Assembly: GCF_000344135.1 (NCBI RefSeq)
Contig: NZ_BAOP01000016.1
Span: 46,871 to 110,870 of the forward strand
DNA length: 64,000 nt
Reading direction: 5' to 3'
DNA from: Gordonia malaquae NBRC 108250
GTDB taxonomy: Bacteria; Actinomycetota; Actinomycetes; Mycobacteriales; Mycobacteriaceae
Program-made: the position numbers and the translations under genes
Shown: one piece after another, positions 16,416-24,166 of the stretch
Layout: the number at the start of each line of letters is the position of its first letter
How positions within the stretch are numbered: the stretch's first letter is position 1
Notes under the pieces: generated by a model
What the model was told of the DNA's origin: nothing
Seen by the model: the letters and a program-made list of their open reading frames with translations, nothing else
Databases searched by the model: none

Positions 16416-18523
16416 CCGACCAGACCCCCACCGCCCCTGAACCGCTGCAGCCCACCGAGAACGAGGACCTCGCATTCGAGAGGTTCTCCGACTGGTGGGC
16501 TGCTCGCGGCATCGACATGTACCCGCACCAAGAGGACTCGCTCCTGGAGCTCGTATCGGGGAGCAACGTCATCCTGGCGACACCGACAGGTTCGGGCAAG
16601 TCGCTTGTAGCGTCCGGCGCGATCTACTTCGCCCGCTGCCGGGGACAGCGCGCCTACTACACCGCACCCATCAAAGCGCTGGTCAGCGAGAAGTTCTTCG
16701 ACCTGTGCGAGCAGTTCGGCGCGGAGAACGTCGGGTTGGCAACCGGCGACGCCTCGGTCAACTCCGATGCGCCGATCGTGTGTGCGACCGCCGAGATCGT
16801 CGCCAACATCGCCCTGCGCGAAGGTCCCGACAGCGATATCGGCGTCCTGGTGGCCGATGAGTTCCACTACTACGGCGAGTCCGACCGTGGCTGGGCCTGG
16901 CAGGTGCCGTTGATCGAACTCCCCAACACCCAGTTCCTGCTGATGTCCGCGACGCTCGGCGACACATCGTTCTTCGTCGACGACCTCTCCAAGCGCACCG
17001 GTCGGGCCACCGTGCCCGTCACCGGCGTGGAGCGACCGGTGCCGCTGGAGCACCGGTACGCGATGACACCGATCCACGAGACCATCGAAGAACTCGTGTC
17101 CGCGGGCCGCGCACCGGTGTACGTCGTCCATTTCACCCAGCAGCAGGCGGTGGAACGCGGCCAGGCGCTGCTGTCGGCCAAGCTGTGCACCAAGGAGGAG
17201 AAGGCCGCGATAGTCGAGGCGATCGGCGATTTCGCCTTCAGCACCGGATTCGGCGGAACCCTCAGCAAGCTGCTGCGATCGGGCATCGGCGTGCACCACG
17301 CGGGCATGCTCCCCCGGTACCGTCGCCTCGTCGAACGCCTCGCGCAGGCGGGCCTCCTCAAAGTGGTCGCGGGCACCGACACCCTCGGTGTCGGGATCAA
17401 CGTCCCGATCCGCACAGTGCTGTTCGCGGGCCTCACCAAGTACGACGGCAATCGCATTCGGCGTCTGCGCGCGCGCGAATTCCACCAGATCGCCGGTCGC
17501 GCAGGTCGAGCGGGCTACGACACCGTCGGATACGTCGTGGCCCAGGCGCCCGATCACGACGTCGAGAACGCTCGCGCTCTAGCCAAGGCGGGCGACGACC
17601 CGAAGAAACTCAAGAAGATGGTGCGCCGCAAGGCCCCGGAAGGCTTCGTGAGCTGGGGCGAGCAGACGTTCACGACGCTGATCGACGCCCCGGACGAAGA
17701 GATGCGCTCGCATTTCCGGATGACGACGGCGATGCTCATGGAGGTCATGGAACGCCCTGGCGACTGCTTTGCCGCGCTCCGCCATCTGCTCGAGGAGAAC
17801 CACGAGCCGCGCACCCGGCAGTTGCGCCACATCAAGCACACCATCGCGCTGTACCGCGACCTGTGCGAGACGGGAATCGTCACGAAGCTCGACACCCCGG
17901 CCCCCGACGGCAAGAAGGTGGAGTTGTCCGTCGACCTGCCGGAGAACTTCGCGCTCACCAATCCGCTGTCGGCCTTCGCCGTCGCAGCGTTCGAACTCCT
18001 CGACAAGGACGCACCGACCTACGCTCTCGACGTCGTCTCAGTGGTCGAGAGCATTCTGGACGATCCGCGACCCGTGCTGATCGCCCAGCGCAAAGCGGCC
18101 CGCGATGCGGCGATAGCCGAGATGAAGGCCGACGGCATCGAGTACGAGGAACGGATGGAGCGCCTCGAGGAGATCTCGTGGCCGCAGCCGCTCGCCGAGG
18201 AGATCGGTTTTGCGTACGAGGTGTACCGACGGGGCCACCCGTGGCTCGCAGGCTCGACACCGTCGTGCAAATCGGTGCTTCGTCACATGCGCGAGCGGTC
18301 GATGACCTTCGCCGAGTTGATCTCGCAGTTCGGCCTCGCCCGCAGCGAAGGCGTGGTGCTGCGGTACCTCACCGACTGTTACCGAGCGTTGTCGAACGGC
18401 CTGCCGATGTCGGCGGTCACCGACGAGATCGAGGATCTCACCGACGAACTCGGTGCGCTCATCCGCGGAGTGGACTCCAGCCTGCTCGACGAGTGGGCCG
18501 AGCTCACCGGTTCGCAGGCCTGA
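16412..18523 (+). CDS. DEAD/DEAH-box RNA helicase with DUF3516-type C-terminus (apparent CTG start)
   Basis: The protein has 703 residues. SF2 motifs are Q-like YPHQ, Walker [10 protein letters not shown], Ia [20 protein letters not shown] (II), LMSATLGD (III), [14 protein letters not shown] (V) and [10 protein letters not shown] (VI), the Ski2-like order. The C-terminal third matches the DUF3516 helicase group. Before the first ATG at 16517 the frame reads a sensible N-terminus back to a CTG ([11 protein letters not shown]); starting at the ATG would remove the segment just before the Q motif. The CTG overlaps the PAC2 stop as CTGA. Its 3' end overlaps the convergent oxyR gene by 20 bases. 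RNA remodelling is inferred. Confidence 0.85.
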   Translation: MTDQTPTAPEPLQPTENEDLAFERFSDWWAARGIDMYPHQEDSLLELVSGSNVILATPTGSGKSLVASGAIYFARCRGQRAYYTAPIKALVSEKFFDLCEQFGAENVGLATGDASVNSDAPIVCATAEIVANIALREGPDSDIGVLVADEFHYYGESDRGWAWQVPLIELPNTQFLLMSATLGDTSFFVDDLSKRTGRATVPVTGVERPVPLEHRYAMTPIHETIEELVSAGRAPVYVVHFTQQQAVERGQALLSAKLCTKEEKAAIVEAIGDFAFSTGFGGTLSKLLRSGIGVHHAGMLPRYRRLVERLAQAGLLKVVAGTDTLGVGINVPIRTVLFAGLTKYDGNRIRRLRAREFHQIAGRAGRAGYDTVGYVVAQAPDHDVENARALAKAGDDPKKLKKMVRRKAPEGFVSWGEQTFTTLIDAPDEEMRSHFRMTTAMLMEVMERPGDCFAALRHLLEENHEPRTRQLRHIKHTIALYRDLCETGIVTKLDTPAPDGKKVELSVDLPENFALTNPLSAFAVAAFELLDKDAPTYALDVVSVVESILDDPRPVLIAQRKAARDAAIAEMKADGIEYEERMERLEEISWPQPLAEEIGFAYEVYRRGHPWLAGSTPSCKSVLRHMRERSMTFAELISQFGLARSEGVVLRYLTDCYRALSNGLPMSAVTDEIEDLTDELGALIRGVDSSLLDEWAELTGSQA

Positions 18524-19454
18524 CCGGAACGGTGACGTCACCGCTCTGCGCGACGAGCTCGGTGATGTCGGCCGCCAACGCGCGGTACGCCTCGGCGCGA
18601 CCCGACGACTGCCGGTAGACCAGACCGATCCGGCGGCCGGGCCGCGGCCGCGCGAACTCCGCGACGGCAAGAGCACCGGCGGCGGTCTCCACCGCGACAG
18701 ACGTCTTCGGAATCAGCGTGACACCGAGTCCGCCTTCCACACACTGCACAGCGGTGGTGAGCGATGCGGCACGCGTCTGCTGGAGATCGGGCTGGACTCC
18801 TGCGTTCTGACACACGTCGAGCGCTTGGTCCCGCATGCAGTGCCCTTCGTCGAGCAGCAGCAACGGCAGGTCGGCGAGCAGTTGCGGTGACAGCCGTTTA
18901 CGCCCCGCGAGCGGATGATCAGCGGGCAGCGCCAGCAGAAAGTCCTCGTCGTACATCGTCACCTCCCCCAACGTCGCGACGCCGGTCGGCAAGGCGAGCA
19001 CCGCGGCGTCGAGCGTGCCGTCCCGCAGTTGCCCAAGCAGTCGGTCGGTCTGATCCTCGATCACCATCAGATCGAGGGACGGGCGTCTTGTCGCCAGGCC
19101 GCGCAGCACTCGCGGCAGGATGTACGGCGCGATCGTCGGGATGAATCCGAGGCGCAGCCTGCCCACCAGAGGATCGAGGTCGCCTGCCGCGTCGAGCAGG
19201 AAGTCGTCGACCGCATCGCATGCGGCGATGGCCGCGGGGAGCAGCCGAGCGCCCTCCGGAGTCAGCATCACGCGTCGAGTAGTGCGTTCCACCAGCTGGA
19301 GCCCGAGGCCTGCCTCGAGGCCTGCGAGAGCCTGCGACAGTGAGGGCTGGCTCACACCGAGATCCATTGCGGCCGTTCCGAAGTGGAGTTTCTTGGCGAT
19401 GGCGACGAAGGCACGGAGTCCACCGATCGACGGCTGATAGCTTTGATTGCCCAT
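18504..19454 (-). CDS. oxyR: LysR-type peroxide sensor OxyR
   Basis: The 316-residue protein has a LysR HTH ([29 protein letters not shown], about 23–51) and a periplasmic-binding-like sensor domain. Two cysteines at 206 and 215 in [13 protein letters not shown] match the redox pair of OxyR, which forms a disulfide with H2O2 and activates antioxidant genes. It is divergent from ahpC–ahpD, the expected target. The ATG has no strong ribosome-binding site. Its stop lies inside the 3' end of the convergent helicase gene. Confidence 0.95.
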   Translation of the reverse strand: MGNQSYQPSIGGLRAFVAIAKKLHFGTAAMDLGVSQPSLSQALAGLEAGLGLQLVERTTRRVMLTPEGARLLPAAIAACDAVDDFLLDAAGDLDPLVGRLRLGFIPTIAPYILPRVLRGLATRRPSLDLMVIEDQTDRLLGQLRDGTLDAAVLALPTGVATLGEVTMYDEDFLLALPADHPLAGRKRLSPQLLADLPLLLLDEGHCMRDQALDVCQNAGVQPDLQQTRAASLTTAVQCVEGGLGVTLIPKTSVAVETAAGALAVAEFARPRPGRRIGLVYRQSSGRAEAYRALAADITELVAQSGDVTVPVRPANR

Positions 19455-19601
19455 GCCTATCAGTATAGTGCGTGTCATCACGTTTACTTTCTAACCGTTT
19501 GTGGGCAGACTGGATACGAGCCCGAGCGACGGTGACCCCGGCATGCTCGCGGCCGATCAATTCTCATCGCACCCCTTTCAACGAATTCAGGAGTACGTGT
19601 C
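19455..19601. promoter_or_regulatory. oxyR–ahpC divergent control region
   Basis: The 147 bases hold both promoters. CTATCAGTATAG (19457–19468), with CTAT/ATAG arms, abuts the oxyR start and is a candidate OxyR site. An AGGAG ribosome site lies at the ahpC end. I cannot assign the -35 and -10 boxes with confidence. Confidence 0.5.
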
Positions 19602-20183
19602 ATGGCATTGCTGACCATCGGCGACCAGTTCCCGGCCTACAACTTGACCGCAGTCATCGGCGGCGACCTCTCGAAGGTCGACGCGCAGCAGCCCGACGAC
19701 TACTTCACCACCGTCACCTCGGACGACTACGCCGGCAAGTGGCGCGTCGTGTTCTTCTGGCCGAAGGACTTCACCTTCGTGTGCCCCACCGAGATCGCCG
19801 CCTTCGGCAAGCTCAACGACGAGTTCGCCGACCGCGACACCCAGGTGCTCGGCGCCTCGGTCGACAACGAGTTCGTCCACTTCCAGTGGCGTGCACAGCA
19901 CGAGGACCTCAAGACCCTCCCCTTCCCGATGCTCTCGGACCTCAAGCGTGAGCTCGCCGAGGCCGCAGGCGTGCTGAACGCCGACGGTGTCGCAGACCGC
20001 GCCACCTTCATCGTCGACCCGAACAACGAGGTCCAGTTCGTCTCCGTGACCGCCGGCTCGGTCGGCCGCAACGTCGACGAGGTCCTCCGCGTCCTCGACG
20101 CCCTCCAGTCGGACGAACTGTGCGCCTGCAACTGGAAGAAGGGTGACCCCACCATCAACGCCGGCGAACTGATGACCGCCTGA
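19602..20183 (+). CDS. ahpC: Alkyl hydroperoxide reductase C (2-Cys peroxiredoxin)
   Basis: The 193-residue cytosolic peroxidase reduces H2O2, organic peroxides and peroxynitrite. The peroxidatic cysteine is C61 in FTFVCPTEI, and the C-terminal DELCACNW gives C174 and C176, the same numbering as M. tuberculosis AhpC. The ATG follows an AGGAG site. The last base of its stop is the first base of the ahpD start (TGATG), so the two are translated together. Control by the divergent oxyR is expected. Confidence 0.97.
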   Translation: MALLTIGDQFPAYNLTAVIGGDLSKVDAQQPDDYFTTVTSDDYAGKWRVVFFWPKDFTFVCPTEIAAFGKLNDEFADRDTQVLGASVDNEFVHFQWRAQHEDLKTLPFPMLSDLKRELAEAAGVLNADGVADRATFIVDPNNEVQFVSVTAGSVGRNVDEVLRVLDALQSDELCACNWKKGDPTINAGELMTA

Positions 20184-20710
20184 TGAGCATCGACAATCTG
20201 AAGAGCGCACTCCCCGAGTTCGCCAAAGACCTGAAGCTCAACCTCGGCTCGATCAGCCGCACCACCGTGCTGACCGAGGAGCAGTTGTGGGGAACCCTGC
20301 TGGCCACCGCCGCAGCCACCCGCAATGCGACCGTCCTGCGGGAATTCTCCGACGAGGCCGCCGACACCCTGTCCGCAGAGGCGTACAACGCGGCACTCGG
20401 CGCGGCGTCGATCATGGGCATGAACAACGTGTTCTACCGCGGTCGTGGATTCCTCGGTGGCAAGTACGACGACCTGCGCCCCGGACTGCGGATGAACATC
20501 ATCGGCAACCCCGGTGTCGACAAGGCGACGTTCGAACTGTGGTCGTTGGCCGTCTCGGCGATCAATGGCTGCGAGCACTGCGTCGGCGCGCACGAGAACG
20601 TCGTCCGCGAAGCGGGCGTCGACCGTGAAGCCGTCCTCGAAGCGCTCAAGGTCGCGTCGATCGTCGCGGGCGTCGGCCAGGCCATCGGCATCGCCGAGAC
20701 CCTCGCGTAG
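20183..20710 (+). CDS. ahpD: AhpD alkylhydroperoxidase, electron donor for AhpC
   Basis: The 175-residue helical protein has the catalytic CEHCVGAH motif with C130, C133 and H137, identical in numbering to mycobacterial AhpD. AhpD re-reduces AhpC using electrons from lipoylated SucB through Lpd in mycobacteria. It is joined to ahpC by a one-base stop/start overlap. A strong hairpin follows its stop. Confidence 0.96.
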   Translation: MSIDNLKSALPEFAKDLKLNLGSISRTTVLTEEQLWGTLLATAAATRNATVLREFSDEAADTLSAEAYNAALGAASIMGMNNVFYRGRGFLGGKYDDLRPGLRMNIIGNPGVDKATFELWSLAVSAINGCEHCVGAHENVVREAGVDREAVLEALKVASIVAGVGQAIGIAETLA

Positions 20711-20728
20711 GTCCGCACTCAGCTGTAC

Positions 20729-20770
20729 ACACCGGTGCCCCGTCGATCAGTCGACGGGGCACCGGTGTTT
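20729..20770. terminator. Intrinsic terminator between ahpD and the DUF899 gene
   Basis: Perfect 18-base arms (20729–20746 and 20751–20768), beginning ACACCGGTGCCCC, enclose a TCAG loop and are followed by TT on the plus strand. It ends ahpCD and lies two bases after the DUF899 gene's stop on the other strand, so it can act for both. Confidence 0.88.
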
Positions 20771-20771
20771 G

Positions 20772-21473
20772 TCAGTCGCTGTCCCGGGCTGCCGCGCCAT
20801 ACCAGTCCGCCACGTCCTCAGCGCTCGCCCAGCGGGTGAACGTCAGCGACTGCGGCCATCCGTCGGGGACGTCCTGCCACTCCTCCTGCCTCCCGTACGG
20901 CAGAAGGTCGAGCAGCCCGAACACCGATGAGATCTGTTCGACGCCGCGGCTGAACGTCTGCCATTGATGGAACACTCGATCTCCGTCGCGGACGAAGGTG
21001 TTGAGGGCGAAGCCTCCACCCGCCGGCGCCCCGACTTCTGCGCCGAAGTCCGTCCCCGCACACGAATACCAGGGCATCCGGTTGCCCGTCGCCTCTGTGT
21101 AGGCGACGAGCTCGCCGATCGGTCCGTTGCTCACGATGACGAACCGTGCGTCGTAAGCGTCCAGCCCCTCCAGGCGGACGAACTGCGACGTGAATCCGGT
21201 GCACCCGGAGCACTGCCACTGCGCGCCGTCGGTCCACATGTGGTTGTAGACGACCAATTGAGTGCGCCCGGCGAAGACGTCGGCGAGAGTCACCGACGTG
21301 CCGTCCTCGCCGGTGAGCACGTACTCGGGGAGCTCGACGACCGGCATGCGCCTGCGTTGCGCCGCGATGGCGTCGAGCTCTCTGGTGGCGGCTTTCTCTC
21401 GCTCGCGTAGGCGCTCGGCGTCGATCTGCCACGCCTGTCGATCCACAACCGGCGGAATCGGATTCTGGTACAT
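20772..21473 (-). CDS. DUF899 thioredoxin-fold protein
   Basis: The 233-residue protein belongs to the DUF899 group of thioredoxin-like proteins. Typical segments are LVVYNHMW, CSGCTGF (a CxxC-like pair) and the central FVIVSNGPI, plus PWYSCAGTDF and a final WHQW-like/WYGAAA region. A redox role is plausible because of the Cys pair and the fold, but no substrate is known. The ATG is preceded by TTGGAGGAAGC. It sits next to ahpCD in convergent orientation, suggesting but not proving a link to oxidative stress. Confidence 0.85.
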   Translation of the reverse strand: MYQNPIPPVVDRQAWQIDAERLREREKAATRELDAIAAQRRRMPVVELPEYVLTGEDGTSVTLADVFAGRTQLVVYNHMWTDGAQWQCSGCTGFTSQFVRLEGLDAYDARFVIVSNGPIGELVAYTEATGNRMPWYSCAGTDFGAEVGAPAGGGFALNTFVRDGDRVFHQWQTFSRGVEQISSVFGLLDLLPYGRQEEWQDVPDGWPQSLTFTRWASAEDVADWYGAAARDSD

Positions 21474-21547
21474 GCTTCCTCCAAGTGTCGCGGTGGTCGG
21501 CAGAATCCACGGTAAGCCCCGGAAGCGGACGCCTGTCGTCGAATGAG

Positions 21548-21588
21548 CGAACCCCTCCGCTCGCGATTCTCGCGTGCGAAGGGGTTCG
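21548..21588 (-). terminator. Hairpin ending the tiny 12-codon transcription unit
   Basis: Outer arms CGAACCCCT (21548–21556) and AGGGGTTCG (21580–21588) and inner arms CGCGA/TCGCG form one long stem with two mismatch positions. It lies 26 bases beyond the stop of the 12-codon ORF on the minus strand and upstream of the DUF899 gene. Confidence 0.6.
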
Positions 21589-21613
21589 TCTTCGTTCAGG
21601 TGGGCGACCGCCG

Positions 21614-21652
21614 TCAGGCGGCGGCCACCTCCTCGGTCCTGAATGAAATCAT
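21614..21652 (-). CDS. Candidate 12-codon ORF with extended Shine-Dalgarno sequence
   Basis: The ORF reads MISFRTEEVAAA and then TGA. Upstream is AAAGGAGGTGGTCCAG (21656–21671), which complements almost the whole 3' tail of 16S rRNA as I remember it, with one mismatch. The stop codon lies in the loop of a GC-rich hairpin (21599–21629: CCGCCG/CGGCGG and GGTGG/CCACC). A promoter-like pair lies before the ribosome site and a terminator-like hairpin after the ORF. It may encode a micropeptide, act as a leader, or be a structured RNA; no function can be assigned. Confidence 0.5.
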   Translation of the reverse strand: MISFRTEEVAAA

Positions 21653-21686
21653 TGTCTGGACCACCTCCTTTCCCTTGACGAGGACG

Positions 21687-21716
21687 ACGCTACGCCCGAG
21701 CCAGGAGGGACCGCAA
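21687..21716 (-). promoter_or_regulatory. Promoter-like pair before the 12-codon ORF
   Basis: Read on the minus strand, TTGCGG (21711–21716) and TAGCGT (21687–21692) are 18 bases apart. They lie between the aminotransferase stop and the extended Shine-Dalgarno sequence, so the small ORF may have its own start of transcription. Confidence 0.45.
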
Positions 21717-21724
21717 CGGGTTTT

Positions 21725-22957
21725 CTACAGTTCTTTCAGTGCCGCTGCGAAGCGGTCGGCGAGCTCGCCGACCTCCTCCGTCGTCATGACGAACGCAGGC
21801 GAGACCTGCAGCGCGCCCTGGCCTGCCGCACGGCCGCTCACACCGTGCTCGCGGAGCTTGCCGATGGCGGCCATCGCCTTGGCCGGATCGGCCAGCTGAA
21901 CCGCGCTGACGGCGCCGAGACCCGTTCGAACCTCGGCGACCGAATCGAGCTCGGCGAGCGGCGACAGTGCCTGGGCGAGATCGGATTCGAGGCGGTTCGC
22001 GCCGTCGAGCAGATTCTCGCGCTCGATGATGTCCAAGTTCGCCAGTGCGGCCGCGGCCGACGCGTTGTGGCCTCCGTAGGTGTAACCGTGGCGGAACCAC
22101 GTTCCGCCGGCGAAGAACGGCTCGGCCACGCGCGGCGACACGATGAGGGCGCCCATCGGAACGTAACCGCTGGTCAGCCCCTTCGCGGTAGTGATCATGT
22201 CGGGCTGCAGATCGAAACGCGCCGACGCGAACCATGCGCCGCCGCCGATGCGGCCGAAGCCGGTCACGACCTCGTCGACGATGAACAGGATGTCATGCTC
22301 GCGGCAGATGTCGCGCACTTCGGCGAGGTAGCCGTCCGGCGGCAGGTAGACGCCGCCCGCGCCGATGATCGGTTCGACGAAGAACGCCGCGATCTTGTCG
22401 GCGCCGATGCGCTCGATGAGGCCGAGCAGCGCCTTCGCGTCGTCCCAGTCGACGGTCTCGGTGTCGGGGATGATCTCGCCGTAGCCCTCGGCGTTGAGCG
22501 GAATGCCGGCCAGCGAGGTGCCCGCCGCGTGCATGCCGTGGTACGCCTTGGTGCGTCCGACGGCGATGGTCTTGCCGGGCTTGCCCTGCTCCACCCAGTA
22601 GCGACGGGCGAGCTTGTAAGCGCTGTCGACGGAATCGGAGCCACCGAGGGTGAACATGACCTTCGATCCCTCGACCGGGGCGATCGCGGCGACGCGGTCG
22701 GCCAATTCGATCGTCACATCGGACGCGAAGTCGCCGAAGTTCGAGTAGTGCGCGATCGTCGAGAGCTGCTTCGCAACCGCCTCGGCCACCTCTGTACGGC
22801 CGTGGCCGATGTTGGTGAACCAGAGGCCCGCCGTGGCGTCGAGGTACTCGTTGCCCTTGTCGTCGTAGATGCGCGTGCCGTCACCTCGGGTGACGACGAA
22901 CGGACCGCTCGCCGTGACCGCGCCCATGTCTGCAAAACCGTGCCAGAGTGAACCCAT
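21725..22957 (-). CDS. Class III PLP-dependent aminotransferase (omega-aminotransferase type)
   Basis: The 410-residue protein starts MGSLWHGFADMGAV, as in the putrescine/beta-alanine–pyruvate type of class III aminotransferases. Motifs include the phosphate-binding FTLGGSDSVDSAYKLAR, AYHGMHAAGTSLAG, IVDEVVTGFGRIG and the PLP lysine in ITTAKGLTSGYVPMG. It transfers an amino group from an omega-amino donor to a keto acid; the donor cannot be read from sequence. No ribosome-binding site precedes the ATG. An ATG ten codons in is another possible start. Its neighbours do not suggest a pathway. Confidence 0.85.
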   Translation of the reverse strand: MGSLWHGFADMGAVTASGPFVVTRGDGTRIYDDKGNEYLDATAGLWFTNIGHGRTEVAEAVAKQLSTIAHYSNFGDFASDVTIELADRVAAIAPVEGSKVMFTLGGSDSVDSAYKLARRYWVEQGKPGKTIAVGRTKAYHGMHAAGTSLAGIPLNAEGYGEIIPDTETVDWDDAKALLGLIERIGADKIAAFFVEPIIGAGGVYLPPDGYLAEVRDICREHDILFIVDEVVTGFGRIGGGAWFASARFDLQPDMITTAKGLTSGYVPMGALIVSPRVAEPFFAGGTWFRHGYTYGGHNASAAAALANLDIIERENLLDGANRLESDLAQALSPLAELDSVAEVRTGLGAVSAVQLADPAKAMAAIGKLREHGVSGRAAGQGALQVSPAFVMTTEEVGELADRFAAALKEL

Positions 22958-23011
22958 GCGTCAAATATCGCACGAGGCGACCGATCGCCGCCCGTCGGTA
23001 CCGTGAATCCC

Positions 23012-23623
23012 ATGATCATCTGGGTCAACGGCGCATTCGGGTCCGGGAAGACGCACACTGTCCACGAATTGCATCGCAGGCACGGACGGGGTCACGTTGC
23101 AGACCCCGAGATACTCGGCTACGCGATGCACAAGATGCTGCCTGCGTCCGCACGCACGGACTTCCAAGACCTGCCTCAGTGGCGGACAGGCGTGGCCGAC
23201 ACGCTCGAGCGGTCGGCCGCCGTAAGCGACGAGCCGATTCTCGTGCCGATGACAATCGTCGACCCGCAGTACTTCGATGAGACGGTGGGGGAACTCCGCC
23301 GCCGCGGGGCAGACGTGCGGCACTACGCGCTCATCGCGAGTCGAGAGACACTCGAACACCGCCTGGCCTCACGGGTGTCGACGCTCGGCGCCCGCCTTCT
23401 CGGCCGGGACGAGACATGGGCTCACGCTCAGATCGACCGATGTCGGACTGCGCTCGCCGACGATTCTTTCGGTGTGCACATCGAAACCGACGATCTCACG
23501 CTCGACGAGGTCGTCGAGGTCATCGCAGCGGACGTCGGCCTGCCACTGACACGGAACCGGCTGTCACGCCCGGCCGCCGCAGTGCGTCGAGCCGAGGTCG
23601 CCGTACGGCACATTCGCTTCTGA
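23012..23623 (+). CDS. TmrB-like P-loop ATP-binding protein
   Basis: The protein has 203 residues beginning MIIWVNGAFGSGKT, a P-loop at residues 7–14. The start and the later SRETLEHRL and DETWAHAQIDRC segments resemble Bacillus TmrB, a membrane-associated ATP-binding protein giving tunicamycin resistance, and related small nucleoside kinases. TACCGT, a TANNNT box, ends seven bases before the ATG, suggesting a leaderless mRNA. A GTG three codons earlier is possible. Whether it confers drug resistance here is unknown. It converges on the SRPBCC gene. Confidence 0.7.
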   Translation: MIIWVNGAFGSGKTHTVHELHRRHGRGHVADPEILGYAMHKMLPASARTDFQDLPQWRTGVADTLERSAAVSDEPILVPMTIVDPQYFDETVGELRRRGADVRHYALIASRETLEHRLASRVSTLGARLLGRDETWAHAQIDRCRTALADDSFGVHIETDDLTLDEVVEVIAADVGLPLTRNRLSRPAAAVRRAEVAVRHIRF

Positions 23624-23632
23624 GCTGTCCCC

Positions 23633-24094
23633 TCAGGCCTTCGACGCCTGCCCCTCGGCCAGTTCCGCTAGGCGATCGACAGACGCGGCGAGCTTGTCGA
23701 CTGTCGTCGCCCTCGCACGCGCCTGCCGGGTGGTGTCGTGCAGTTCCGTCCAGTCGTACGTGTGCGTGACGACGGCTCCGTCGTCGGTCGGCGTCACCTC
23801 CCACCGCCAGAGGTGCCCGGGTCGCGGTGCGTCCACCGGAGACGGCTGCCATGCGACGAGCCGCCCCTCGCTGAACTCGACGACGTGATTGCGGCGCACG
23901 TCGCCGGTCGTGAGCACGGTGTCGAAGGTGTCGCCCACGGCGTGGATTCGCTGGCCTGACGCCGCACTCCGCAGATTGTCGTTGCCGTCCCATTCCGGTT
24001 GCCGTGTCGGATCGGCGATGAGGTCGAAGATCACCTCGGGTGGAGCGGACACGGTTCGCTGGGCGGAGATCACGCGTCGTGAGTCGTTCGTCAT
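23633..24094 (-). CDS. SRPBCC (START/Bet v1-like) family protein
   Basis: The 153-residue protein follows the SRPBCC pattern: an N-terminal strand RRVISAQRTVSAPPEVIFDLIADPTRQPEWDGN, a central VVEFSEGRLVAWQPS and a C-terminal helix. Members bind hydrophobic ligands or act as polyketide cyclases; the ligand is unknown. The ATG is preceded by GTGAGGTG at a good distance. It is divergent from hrpA, with 72 bases between the starts. Confidence 0.8.
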   Translation of the reverse strand: MTNDSRRVISAQRTVSAPPEVIFDLIADPTRQPEWDGNDNLRSAASGQRIHAVGDTFDTVLTTGDVRRNHVVEFSEGRLVAWQPSPVDAPRPGHLWRWEVTPTDDGAVVTHTYDWTELHDTTRQARARATTVDKLAASVDRLAELAEGQASKA

Positions 24095-24166
24095 GACCAA
24101 CACCTCACCAGTCGGGCGACGCCGTGGCAACGGTTCGACTCAGCGCGCACGTAGGATTGACGGATC

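Noticed and set aside
22900..22960. Naming the aminotransferase lat (lysine epsilon-aminotransferase)
   Set aside because: The N-terminus and overall pattern fit putrescine/omega-amino acid aminotransferases better, and the substrate cannot be read from sequence.
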